A stretch of DNA of 41,022 nucleotides, taken from the NCBI GenBank assembly GCA_021776315.1, contig JAJFGD010000197.1, forward strand, positions 1 through 41,022, read 5' to 3'. This DNA comes from Hyphococcus sp. (GTDB lineage: Bacteria > Pseudomonadota > Alphaproteobacteria > Caulobacterales > Parvularculaceae). The position numbers and the translations under genes were made by a program. The notes under the pieces were generated by a model. It saw only the letters and a list, made by a program, of their open reading frames with translations, searched no databases and was not told where the DNA came from. Numbering within the stretch: the stretch's first letter is position 1; each line of letters begins with the position of its first letter. This document shows positions 10,133 through 18,745 of this stretch, one piece after another.

Positions 10133-11380
10133 ATGATGCAAAAACCTCAATTTGAGATTGTTATCGTTGGCGGCGGCTTGGCCGGGGGCCTGGCAGCGCT
10201 TGCCCTTGCGGCCCGTGGTTTTTCCTGCGCAGTAATTGATGCCGGTGACCCTGGCAAAATGCGCAGCCAAGGGTTCGATGGGCGCACCACGGCGATTTCT
10301 TATGCCTCTGCGCGGGTTTTTAAACGTCTTGGCTTGTGGGACCCCATTGCCCCTCACGCAGAAGCCATTCGCGATATTTTGGTGACCGATGGGCGCGCCA
10401 AAAGCCGTTTCGACGAAGGCACGATTTCAAGTTTCCATCTGCATTTTGACAGTCGCGAATTAAACGATGAAACGCCCTTGGGCTGGATTGTTGAAAACCG
10501 CATCCTGCGCAATGTCTTGATGGATGCCATCGATCAATCGCAAGACATTGAATTTATCGCACCGGCGCGGCGCGCTTCGACAGAATTTAATGCCGGCAGC
10601 GCCATCACAAAACTGCAAGATGGTCGCGCTATTGAATCATCACTTGTCTTAGCTGCGGACGGACGATTTTCTGGCTTGCGCGCTGAGGCAAAAATCAAAA
10701 CCAACCAATGGCGCTATCCGCAATCGGGCATCGTTGCAACGGTTGCGCATGAACGCCCCCATATGGGTGTCGCACAAGAATTCTTTTTACCAGCTGGGCC
10801 ATTCGCGATTTTGCCCATGACGGAAAACCGCTCCTCGCTGGTTTGGACAGAACGCGAAGATGCCGTCGCTGCCTATATGGCGCTTGACGATGACGCCTTC
10901 CGTACAGAGATTGAAAACCGATTTGGATCCTATCTGGGCGCTATTGAGCCCGCCGGGCCGCGTTGGTCTTACCCCCTCGCCTTTACGTTGGCGCAAAGTT
11001 ATATCGCCCCGCGGTTGGCATTGATTGGCGATGCCGCCCATGCCATCCATCCGATTGCCGGGCAAGGCTATAATCTTGGCGTGAAGGATATTGCGGCCCT
11101 TGCCGACGTGTTGGTGGAATCCCGTGATGTTGGCCTCGACATTGGCTCGCTGACCGTCTTGCAAAATTATCAACGTTGGCGCCGATTTGATTCAGCGTCC
11201 CTTGCCCTCGGCACAGATCTTCTCAACCGTTTATTCTCTAATAACTTCGCGCCGCTACGGATCGCGCGCGATCTTGGCATGGGGGCGGTGAATGCGGTCC
11301 CACCATTACGCAAATTCTTTATGCGCCAAGCCGGTGCCGATCTTGGCACATTGCCGAGCTTAATGGCTGCCGACAACTAA
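10133..11380 (+). CDS. UbiH/UbiF-family FAD-dependent hydroxylase
   Basis: FAD motifs 'IVIVGGGLAGGLAALALAARG' and 'ALIGDAAHAIHPIAGQGYNLGVKDIAALADVL'. The start at 10133 (MMQKPQFEIVIVGGG) is preferred over 10022. Confidence 0.9.
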   Translation: MMQKPQFEIVIVGGGLAGGLAALALAARGFSCAVIDAGDPGKMRSQGFDGRTTAISYASARVFKRLGLWDPIAPHAEAIRDILVTDGRAKSRFDEGTISSFHLHFDSRELNDETPLGWIVENRILRNVLMDAIDQSQDIEFIAPARRASTEFNAGSAITKLQDGRAIESSLVLAADGRFSGLRAEAKIKTNQWRYPQSGIVATVAHERPHMGVAQEFFLPAGPFAILPMTENRSSLVWTEREDAVAAYMALDDDAFRTEIENRFGSYLGAIEPAGPRWSYPLAFTLAQSYIAPRLALIGDAAHAIHPIAGQGYNLGVKDIAALADVLVESRDVGLDIGSLTVLQNYQRWRRFDSASLALGTDLLNRLFSNNFAPLRIARDLGMGAVNAVPPLRKFFMRQAGADLGTLPSLMAADN

Positions 11381-11423
11381 GACCAAAACGACAATCACCC
11401 TGTTAAAAATTTGGAGTTCGGAC

Positions 11424-12686
11424 ATGCAGCTTACCAAGAGAGATTTGATCAAAGCCTCTGGCTTAATTGGCATTGGCGCGGCCAGCAATTTTTTGCCATC
11501 CGCCCCGGCACGCGCAGCGGGCATCGATGAACTCCCCAATCTAGCAAAAGATGCCGTGCCGATCAGCACTGACGAACGCAAAGCCCGGGTTGCGAAAGCA
11601 CAAAAGCTGATGCGTGAACAAGGCGTCTCCGCCCTATTGGTGGAAGCTGGATCCGCCATGGTTTATTTCACTGGGATACGCTGGTGGCGATCTGAAAGAT
11701 TAACCGGCGTTGTTATCCCAGCCGATGGCGATATTGGCGTTGTCACCCCATTTTTTGAAGAACCATCAATCCGCGAGAGCATGAGCTTTGGTGATGATGT
11801 GCGCACTTGGCATGAACATGAAAGCCCATTTGATCTTGTCGCCGGGATTTTAAAAGACCGCGGCCTTACCGGCGGCAAATTGGCGATTGAAGAGACTGTG
11901 CGCCATTTCATCGTTGATGGTGTCGCCAATGCAGCACCACAATTTGACATCGTGCCTGGGCAATCCATCACGCGGGGCTGTCGGATGTATAAGTCACCAG
12001 CGGAACTTGCGCTGATGCAAACCGCCAACGACATCACCATGGCCGCTTATGCCCATACTTATGCGAATGTCGAGAACGGCATGACACCGCAAGAGGTCAG
12101 CACCATGATGAGTGCGGCAACCACAGCATTGGGCGGCAATGTTGGGTTTTCTATGGTGCTGTTGAATGAAGCAAGCGCCTATCCCCATGGATCCAATCAA
12201 CCGCAGGTCGTACAAGATGGCGGCGTGGTGCTGATGGATTGCGGTTGTTCTGTCCATGATTATGAATCTGATATTTCACGCACATGGGTCTCTGGCGAGG
12301 CGAGCGAAAAACAACGTCGTGTGTGGAACACCGTGAAACGCGGACAAGAGCTTGCCATGGAAACCGCGCAAATCGGCACCGCCGCAGGCGTCGTCGATGA
12401 TGTGGTGCGCGCTTACTATGAAAGCGAAGGCTTTGGACCCGGATACAAAGTCCCTGGTCTTTCCCACCGTCTTGGCCATGGCATTGGCATGGATGGTCAT
12501 GAACCCGTCAACTTCGTACACGGAGAAAAAACCCCACTCGCCCCGGGCATGTGTTTTTCAAATGAACCAGGGATTTATATCTTTGGCGAATTTGGCATTC
12601 GAATGGAAGATTGCCTTTATATGACCGAAGACGGACCACAGCTTTTCTCTGCGCTGTCGCCGTCGATCGATAAGCCTTTTGGGTGA
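11424..12686 (+). CDS. Exported M24-family aminopeptidase (Xaa-Pro peptidase-like)
   Basis: Tat-like leader 'TKRDLIKASGLIGIGAASNFLPSAPARAAG'. M24 metal-site motifs 'VVLMDCGCSVHDYESDISRTW', 'HRLGHGIGMDGHE', 'NEPGIYIFGEFGIRMEDC'. Confidence 0.9.
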   Translation: MQLTKRDLIKASGLIGIGAASNFLPSAPARAAGIDELPNLAKDAVPISTDERKARVAKAQKLMREQGVSALLVEAGSAMVYFTGIRWWRSERLTGVVIPADGDIGVVTPFFEEPSIRESMSFGDDVRTWHEHESPFDLVAGILKDRGLTGGKLAIEETVRHFIVDGVANAAPQFDIVPGQSITRGCRMYKSPAELALMQTANDITMAAYAHTYANVENGMTPQEVSTMMSAATTALGGNVGFSMVLLNEASAYPHGSNQPQVVQDGGVVLMDCGCSVHDYESDISRTWVSGEASEKQRRVWNTVKRGQELAMETAQIGTAAGVVDDVVRAYYESEGFGPGYKVPGLSHRLGHGIGMDGHEPVNFVHGEKTPLAPGMCFSNEPGIYIFGEFGIRMEDCLYMTEDGPQLFSALSPSIDKPFG

Positions 12687-12736
12687 GCGGGGTAATTGGC
12701 TAAATGCTTTCGTCTGAATGCATTCGCGCTGACGCC

Positions 12737-13270
12737 TCAGCCGCGCAGGATCATTTCACCAGATCGCGCCTCGACACTGTCGATGCGGGACAAAAAGCTC
12801 ATGCCCAATAGATTTATCGACAGCTGATCGTCGGGCAAGATAAACGCCTTCACCCCGTCGACACGGATATCGTCAATTTCCATTTGGTCGAGGGTGACAT
12901 AGGCGGCTTTGGTTTCACCATTTGCCGTGCGTACGGGATAGGTAAAGTCGGTCCAAGACGTATAGATCCCCGCATCGCGAGCATCGCTTTCGCGCAACGC
13001 GACAAAACTTGCGCCCGTATCAATCAGGAAGCTGGCAGAGCGCCGATTGATTTCAACATTCACATAATAGTGATTGTCATGGCCCGCACTGATCCGGACT
13101 TCATTGGGTCGGCTTGCATAGGCGTTCACCACAGGGGTCGGTGCCGCTGCCCCTTGGGCAACCGCAAGATCAGCTCCTTCAGATGTCGGTGCCGTGTCAC
13201 GGTCGATCAGCCGCACGGTCACAATCGTGCTGGAGACGAGTATAGCGGCGGCGAAAATTTCAGAACGCAT
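12737..13270 (-). CDS. Retropepsin-like (clan AA) aspartic protease, membrane anchored
   Basis: 'NRRSASFLIDTGASFVALRESDARDAGI', N-terminal TM, and C-terminal 'LLGMSFLSRIDSVEARSGEMILRG'. Confidence 0.85.
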   Translation of the reverse strand: MRSEIFAAAILVSSTIVTVRLIDRDTAPTSEGADLAVAQGAAAPTPVVNAYASRPNEVRISAGHDNHYYVNVEINRRSASFLIDTGASFVALRESDARDAGIYTSWTDFTYPVRTANGETKAAYVTLDQMEIDDIRVDGVKAFILPDDQLSINLLGMSFLSRIDSVEARSGEMILRG

Positions 13271-13354
13271 GACAACCTCTGGCAATGGAAAACACCTTGC
13301 CAGGTCAGGGTTGCAGGACCGTCCAGATAATCGTTCAAATTCTATCGGTGGGGA

Positions 13355-14170
13355 TTAACCAAGATCGAGCACATCGCGCATGGAATAGAGCCCAGGAGGC
13401 TTGCCAACGGCCCAGCGGGCGGCCGCGACGGCCCCCTTGGCAAATAGACCACGGTCAATCGCGTGATGGGAGAACTTCACAATCTCGTCAGCACCGGCAA
13501 AAGCGACTTCATGTTCGCCGACGATGCCGCCGCCCCGGATTACGGCAAAACCAATATCGCCGGTCTTGCGGGTGCCGCCACGAGGACCTGTCACCCCTAC
13601 TGCCTTTTCGCCAAGATTGACCCCGCGTCCGCGTGCTGCTGCGTCACCCAACATCAGCGCGGTACCCGATGGGGCATCGCGCTTTGCCCTATGGTGGGCC
13701 TCGGTAATTTCGATGTCGTAATCATCATTTAGGGCGCGCGCGGCGCGTTCAACGAGAGCCGTCAGGATATTGACGCCGACACTCATATTGCCGGATTTCA
13801 CGATCGGAATGGTTTGTGCCAAATCGGCAATGGCTTGCTCATTTTCGGGAGAAAAGCCCGTCGCACCAATCACATGGGCAATGCCTTGGTCGGCAGCCGC
13901 TTTGGCATGAAGGAGAGAGGCGTCAGGGGTGGTGAAGTCGATCATTACCGCGGCGCGTTTAAGGCCCGCATCGACCGCTTCCTCGACCGCCAGGCCAATC
14001 GCGTCGAGCCCCGCAAGGACACCAATATCTTTACCAATATCGGGCCCACCCGGTCTTTCAAATCCCCCCGCCAGGCTCGCCCCAGGGGTTTTCAAAATTT
14101 CCGCGACCACCGCTTTGCCCATGCGCCCACCGGCACCGGCAACCAGGATAGAGGATTTTGGCATTATCAC
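13355..14170 (-). CDS. dapB: 4-hydroxy-tetrahydrodipicolinate reductase
   Basis: 'ILVAGAGGRMGKAVVAEI', 'VMIDFTTPDASL', 'KSGNMSVGVNIL', 'ITEAHHRAKRDAPSGTALMLGDA'. Confidence 0.96.
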   Translation of the reverse strand: MIMPKSSILVAGAGGRMGKAVVAEILKTPGASLAGGFERPGGPDIGKDIGVLAGLDAIGLAVEEAVDAGLKRAAVMIDFTTPDASLLHAKAAADQGIAHVIGATGFSPENEQAIADLAQTIPIVKSGNMSVGVNILTALVERAARALNDDYDIEITEAHHRAKRDAPSGTALMLGDAAARGRGVNLGEKAVGVTGPRGGTRKTGDIGFAVIRGGGIVGEHEVAFAGADEIVKFSHHAIDRGLFAKGAVAAARWAVGKPPGLYSMRDVLDLG

Positions 14171-14282
14171 GTGCTCCGCTGAGCAGGGTCGAAATTGCCC
14201 CTACAGATGAGAACGCCATAGCCTTGCCATCAAATAATGGCAAACCGGCGCGCCTTAAACGCACCGGTTATACCAAAAAATA

Positions 14283-14543
14283 TCAGCCTTCTGGGAAGCA
14301 AACAGAGAGCGCTTCTTTCACAGAATCGTCCATCAAATCCACATCTTCAGCGCTTTCAAGTGAGAGCACAGCATCAGCAACAGATTGATCGCTAGACGCC
14401 ACGTCACCAACACATGAACATGGTTCCGTATCCCAACCATTACCGCCAGCGAAGTCGACGCAGAACGCCTCTACGTCATTGGCAAAGGCTGGTGCAACTG
14501 CGGTGGATATGGCGAAAACGCCTGCTAAAATAGTCTTTTTCAT
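14283..14543 (-). CDS. Small secreted cysteine-containing protein of unknown function
   Basis: MKKTILAGVFAISTAVAPAFANDVEAFCVDFAGGNGWDTEPCSCVGDVASSDQSV...ALSVCFPEG. It has a signal peptide and 4 Cys in about 65 mature residues. Confidence 0.65.
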   Translation of the reverse strand: MKKTILAGVFAISTAVAPAFANDVEAFCVDFAGGNGWDTEPCSCVGDVASSDQSVADAVLSLESAEDVDLMDDSVKEALSVCFPEG

Positions 14544-14756
14544 TGATCGGTTCCTTTTCTTTACATTCTGCCCCGTCCACACAAAAGAAACGCAACCTGG
14601 CGGAGGTCTTTTAGAATTCGGCGAGCTTGAGCGTTGAATGGTGTCATCGTCAACGGCGTAAACGGCAGAAAGCGTGGCAAATGCGGTAAGGCGTGTAGCG
14701 GTTGACTTTAGGTTTGCGCATTAACCCAATGAAACCGGGGTTTGATCCGCTTCATC

Positions 14757-15368
14757 TTACGCCGCAAGAGATCCAATCATCTCCATCAAAAGCGTCTGCA
14801 CATCTTTGTGACGCAGGCTTGCCGTCTTTGCTGGAGCGAGATCGCGATAAAGAAAATGTTCCGTCATGACACTGACCATGACGAGGATCGCCATGCGCCC
14901 TTTAATAAGGTCATCTTTGGTGGGGTGATCAAAATCATCTGCCAAAACAGCGCCCATCATCGCGGATAGTTCATTGCGGATAGGTTGCGTCCCGCTCGTA
15001 CCCGGATGCAGCCGGTTATAAAGATGCACGGTGCGGATCAGACCGGTATTTTTTTGAAAAAGCTGTGCGGTCTTGGTGACGATCAGCTCAATGGCCCCAT
15101 CACGCGTGTCCGCTTTGTCGTCCTCGAATGAACGGGCCCAGTCCGCAAACAAGGCGTCATAGGCGTTAAAAACAAAGGGCAAGACGCTCTCTTTGGTTTT
15201 GAACCGGCGATAGAACGTCCCCACCGCCATGCCCGCTTCTTCCATAATTTCCGCAATTGTCAGCTGATCGAACGGGGCTTGTTCAATCAAGGTCAGCGTC
15301 GCCTGGACAATGCGTTCCTGGCTTTCTTGCCCCTTTTTATGGGTCGGCGTGATGATATCGGGGTGCAT
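14757..15368 (-). CDS. TetR/AcrR family transcriptional regulator
   Basis: N-terminal HTH 'RIVQATLTLIEQAPFDQLTIAEIMEEAGMAVGTFYRRFKTKESVL'. Confidence 0.92.
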   Translation of the reverse strand: MHPDIITPTHKKGQESQERIVQATLTLIEQAPFDQLTIAEIMEEAGMAVGTFYRRFKTKESVLPFVFNAYDALFADWARSFEDDKADTRDGAIELIVTKTAQLFQKNTGLIRTVHLYNRLHPGTSGTQPIRNELSAMMGAVLADDFDHPTKDDLIKGRMAILVMVSVMTEHFLYRDLAPAKTASLRHKDVQTLLMEMIGSLAA

Positions 15369-15400
15369 AGCTTGGCGCTTCCTGAAAGGTGGGGGTTGAC

Positions 15401-15452
15401 TTGTGAATATATATTCATATATGGAAAGTCAAATATGAATATCCATTCACAA
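15401..15452. promoter_or_regulatory. Double palindromic operator, probably for the adjacent TetR
   Basis: TGAATATATATTCA (15404-15417, perfect palindrome) and TGAATATCCATTCA (15436-15449, imperfect). The enclosing 20-mers at 15401-15420 and 15433-15452 are inverted copies matching at 18/20 positions. They lie between the divergent tetR and CPBP genes. Confidence 0.75.
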
Positions 15453-15463
15453 ATGAGGTTACC

Positions 15464-16240
15464 ATGTCTGATGCGCTGAAACAGAAGAACTTTGTGGTTC
15501 TGTCCATTGCCTTGTTCGCTTTCATGCTCGCTTGGTCAGTGGGCCTTGCAAAACCGTTGATTGATTTCATGGACCCACAGTCCGAAGCGGTCAGCTATAT
15601 CATCAACAAGGGTGTTCTTGCGATTGTGATTGCTTGCGCCCTTTGGAAGATGGGCGCGTTTGCCGATGTTGGTTACAGAAAAGGGGCAGGATTTTTTTCG
15701 TCAATCGCGTCCTATATGATCGGCATACCGCTTATGGCCTTGGGGATCTTGTCGCTCATGGATCCGAACCGAGCAACTTTAACCCCGATGGAAATCGCCC
15801 CCTGGGTCGTTGCAATATTTCTAATTGCCTTCACCGAAGAAACACTTTTTCGCGGCGTCATTTGGAAAGCGCTTGAAAATGCGAGCGTTTGGACACGGGC
15901 CATCACAACGTCTGCTCTATTTGGACTGATGCATTTCATCCCAGCAGGCATGGGCGATTTTGGCTGGGGTATGGCCGCCGTTTATGGGTTTTCAGCGGGC
16001 GGTTTTGCTATGGCTTTCGCGGCTATGCGTGAACGCGCCGGATCAATCTGGACGGTCGTCGTTGCCCATATCTTGTTTGACATTGCCGCCATTTCCCAAG
16101 CGGGCAATGTTTCCCAATTGCTAGAGCCAGGGATGGAAACCTATATCCGGTTCGCCACCGCAGGCGTTCTCTTCTCTACATGGGGCGCTGTTGCAATCTT
16201 GCTGATCAATCGGCGCAATCGAAAACTTGGCGCTGCGTGA
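15464..16240 (+). CDS. CPBP-family intramembrane metalloprotease
   Basis: Multi-TM protein with motifs 'FTEETLFRGVIWKAL', 'SALFGLMHF', 'VVAHILFDIAA'. Confidence 0.88.
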   Translation: MSDALKQKNFVVLSIALFAFMLAWSVGLAKPLIDFMDPQSEAVSYIINKGVLAIVIACALWKMGAFADVGYRKGAGFFSSIASYMIGIPLMALGILSLMDPNRATLTPMEIAPWVVAIFLIAFTEETLFRGVIWKALENASVWTRAITTSALFGLMHFIPAGMGDFGWGMAAVYGFSAGGFAMAFAAMRERAGSIWTVVVAHILFDIAAISQAGNVSQLLEPGMETYIRFATAGVLFSTWGAVAILLINRRNRKLGAA

Positions 16241-16321
16241 TCTTGGCCATATAAAATAGCCGCTTAAAATTTCTGGCGAACCCCGTTATACAAATGTAAA
16301 ACACAAATAGGGGAATAACGG

Positions 16322-17056
16322 GTGCTCCTACGCCGAATAACAGAACATGTCAGAGCCCAGAATTGGACGGCAGTGACGCTCGATTTCTTCATTGTTGTTG
16401 TTGGCGTGTTTATTGGTATTCAAGTTGCCAATTGGAATGATGCTGGGCGAGAACGCCTTAGTGAATCCCAATATCTCCAGCGTATCGCCAATGAAATTGA
16501 ATTGACGATTACCCATTTACAAGAAGAGCGTGAATTCAGCGAGGAAGCACGCGCTATGATCGACGTGTTTGTGGATGAGCTTTATCGTGACGGCGCTTCA
16601 GATGACGACCTTTTGACGGCGACGAACGGTTATCTTTCGACCGGTGCATTTTTTGCCAATTTCCGGCCCATTCGCACAACCTTTGACGATATCGTTTCCA
16701 CGGGTAACTTTGAAATCATAAAGAATGGGGCAATCCGGACTGACCTCATCAAGCTATATGCGCATTACGAAGACGCCAACAGCACCATCGAAAGCAATAT
16801 TGATTGGATACAGCAAGGCGAGGATCGCATCTATTATGATTTCGATGCGTTTCGCTTTGATACGCGTACAGAGCATCTTTTTGACAATGTGCCAGCACCA
16901 GCCCTTGCCAATGATGTGCGCGAACAACGCGACCTATTGCGCCGTCATGCGGCGTTTCATTATTGGCTAAAAGTGCGGTCCATAGAGCTATTTGATCAGA
17001 TTGAACCAGAGGCCGAAACCGTCCTTAATCTCATCAAGGAAGAGCTGAACAACTAA
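16322..17056 (+). CDS. DUF6090-like single-pass membrane protein, solitary paralogue of the 36-40 kb array
   Basis: GTG start; MLLRRITEHVRAQNWTAVTLDFFIVVVGVFIGIQVANWN N-terminus, nearly the same as the array members; mid-protein 'TFDDIVSTGNFEIIKNGAIRTDLIKLYAHY'. Confidence 0.8.
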   Translation: MLLRRITEHVRAQNWTAVTLDFFIVVVGVFIGIQVANWNDAGRERLSESQYLQRIANEIELTITHLQEEREFSEEARAMIDVFVDELYRDGASDDDLLTATNGYLSTGAFFANFRPIRTTFDDIVSTGNFEIIKNGAIRTDLIKLYAHYEDANSTIESNIDWIQQGEDRIYYDFDAFRFDTRTEHLFDNVPAPALANDVREQRDLLRRHAAFHYWLKVRSIELFDQIEPEAETVLNLIKEELNN

Positions 17057-17103
17057 TCGCGTCGCCAGTACCCCACCAAACAATTGCGGATACTCACTAA
17101 GCG

Positions 17104-17445
17104 CTATCGGGGAAAGGGCGTGCCATATCGGTGGGCGAAATATTTCGCGATATCGCGGGCATTATCGATGAAGCGATGGTCGTTGGCGGTCTGCACTTCA
17201 GCATAAGGCCCCGCATCAACATCATCACCTAAGATCAATGTTGGGCAATTCCATTTGCCGTCACCAAGCATTTCAACTAGACCGGCACGCGGCTGCGCAA
17301 TCAGTTCATAGCGAATATCAAGCGCCACTTTGATCGCGGGGAAATAGCTTAAAATGCCCCACATCTCAGCGCATTCGGGACAAAACTCACGCCGGTTATG
17401 ATCTTCAAAACCGGGCGGGAGGAGGAAAAGGATATCGCGGGTCAT
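17104..17445 (-). CDS. DUF3088-like protein
   Basis: 113 aa, 'MTRDILFLLPPGFEDHNRREFCPECAEMWGILSYFP...CPTLILGDD'. Thioredoxin-like CPEC segment. Family assigned by recall. Confidence 0.65.
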   Translation of the reverse strand: MTRDILFLLPPGFEDHNRREFCPECAEMWGILSYFPAIKVALDIRYELIAQPRAGLVEMLGDGKWNCPTLILGDDVDAGPYAEVQTANDHRFIDNARDIAKYFAHRYGTPFPR

Positions 17446-17472
17446 AGGGTGATCTAATTGACGATGGAGGGC

Positions 17473-18645
17473 TTAAACCCCATCGGTCACATTATCCCAA
17501 AAGGTTTTAGCGCGATCAAAAAAGCCGCGGCTTTTCGGGCAACAATCTTCGCCGCCGCCAGCCTCGCAGAATTTTTGCAACAGCTCTTTTTGTTCTGCGT
17601 TCAAACCGGTTGGGGTTTCGACCGCTACTTCAACGAAAAGATCACCGCGTCGGCGTGTATGGCCGCGTCCCGTTTGATCAAGCTGGGTCATACCTTTGCC
17701 GCGCACGCGGAAACGTTTGCCGGTTTGTGCGCCTTCGGGCACAGAGATTTTTACCCGGCCGCCATCAATGGTTGGCGCTTCAAAATCACCGCCAAGGGTC
17801 GCCGTTGTCATTGGGATCGGCATTTCACAATAAAGATCGGCCCCATCACGCTCGAACAGATCGTGATTGGCTACATGCACAAAGATATAAAGATCGCCTT
17901 CGGGGCCACCGCGCGGTCCCGCCTCGCCTTCACCAGACAAGCGAATGCGTGTGCCATCTTCGATCCCTGATGGGACATCAACGGAAAGAACGCGCTCGCG
18001 TCGGACGCGGCCTTGACCACTACAATCCGTACACGGATCAGAGATCGTGCGACCCTCGCCATTACAATGGGGGCAAGAGCGTTCAATCGTAAAAAACCCT
18101 TGTTGGACACGCACACGGCCGACGCCTTTACAAGTGCCACAATTGACCGGCCCCGCGCCCGGTTTCGCGCCAGAGCCTTCACAGGTCTCGCAGCCAACTG
18201 AACCAGGGACTTTGATTTCGGTTTTCTTGCCGTTAAACGCTTCTTCCAGATCAATCGACAGATTATATTTTAGATCGGCACCACGACCGGGGCCCGCACG
18301 ACGGCCACCGCCGCGGCCACCCATAAAGTCGCCAAAAATCTCGTCAAATATATCGGTAAAGCCCGCCGCGCCGCCCATGCCGGCACCACCAAAACCACCG
18401 CCGGGGCCGCCTTGGCCATTTTGAAAGGCGGCATGACCAAATCGGTCATAGGCTGCACGCTTTTGCTCATCCGATAGGATTTCATAAGCCGCGCCAAGCT
18501 CTTTAAACTTTTTCTCGGCGTCCGGATTATCCGCATTGCGGTCAGGGTGGTATTGCATCGCGCGTTTGCGAAAAGCTGATTTGATCGCTGCTGCGTCTGC
18601 ACCGCGATCCACACCCAAAGTCTCATAAAAACATGTTTGCGCCAT
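17473..18645 (-). CDS. dnaJ: Chaperone protein DnaJ
   Basis: J-domain with HPD ('[32 protein letters not shown]'), G/F-rich region, four CxxCxGxG-type zinc-finger repeats. Confidence 0.97.
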   Translation of the reverse strand: MAQTCFYETLGVDRGADAAAIKSAFRKRAMQYHPDRNADNPDAEKKFKELGAAYEILSDEQKRAAYDRFGHAAFQNGQGGPGGGFGGAGMGGAAGFTDIFDEIFGDFMGGRGGGRRAGPGRGADLKYNLSIDLEEAFNGKKTEIKVPGSVGCETCEGSGAKPGAGPVNCGTCKGVGRVRVQQGFFTIERSCPHCNGEGRTISDPCTDCSGQGRVRRERVLSVDVPSGIEDGTRIRLSGEGEAGPRGGPEGDLYIFVHVANHDLFERDGADLYCEMPIPMTTATLGGDFEAPTIDGGRVKISVPEGAQTGKRFRVRGKGMTQLDQTGRGHTRRRGDLFVEVAVETPTGLNAEQKELLQKFCEAGGGEDCCPKSRGFFDRAKTFWDNVTDGV

Positions 18646-18705
18646 GGTTCGCGCTATCCTTTTTGTCCGTTAGCTGCAGCGGGTAACGCCGTCGCCGCGC
18701 TAAGG

Positions 18706-18737
18706 AAAAACGGCGGCGCCCATAAAAGCGCCGCCGG
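18706..18737 (-). terminator. Intrinsic terminator between dnaK and dnaJ
   Basis: Minus strand: CGGCGGCGC-(8 nt)-GCGCCGCCG followed by TTTTT. Perfect 9-bp GC-rich stem (18711-18719 / 18728-18736), just after the dnaK stop. Confidence 0.8.
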
Positions 18738-18745
18738 TTATCGGA

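Noticed and set aside
17610-18092. 160-aa plus-strand ORF antisense to dnaJ
   Set aside because: Shadow of dnaJ with low-complexity basic translation; no independent support.
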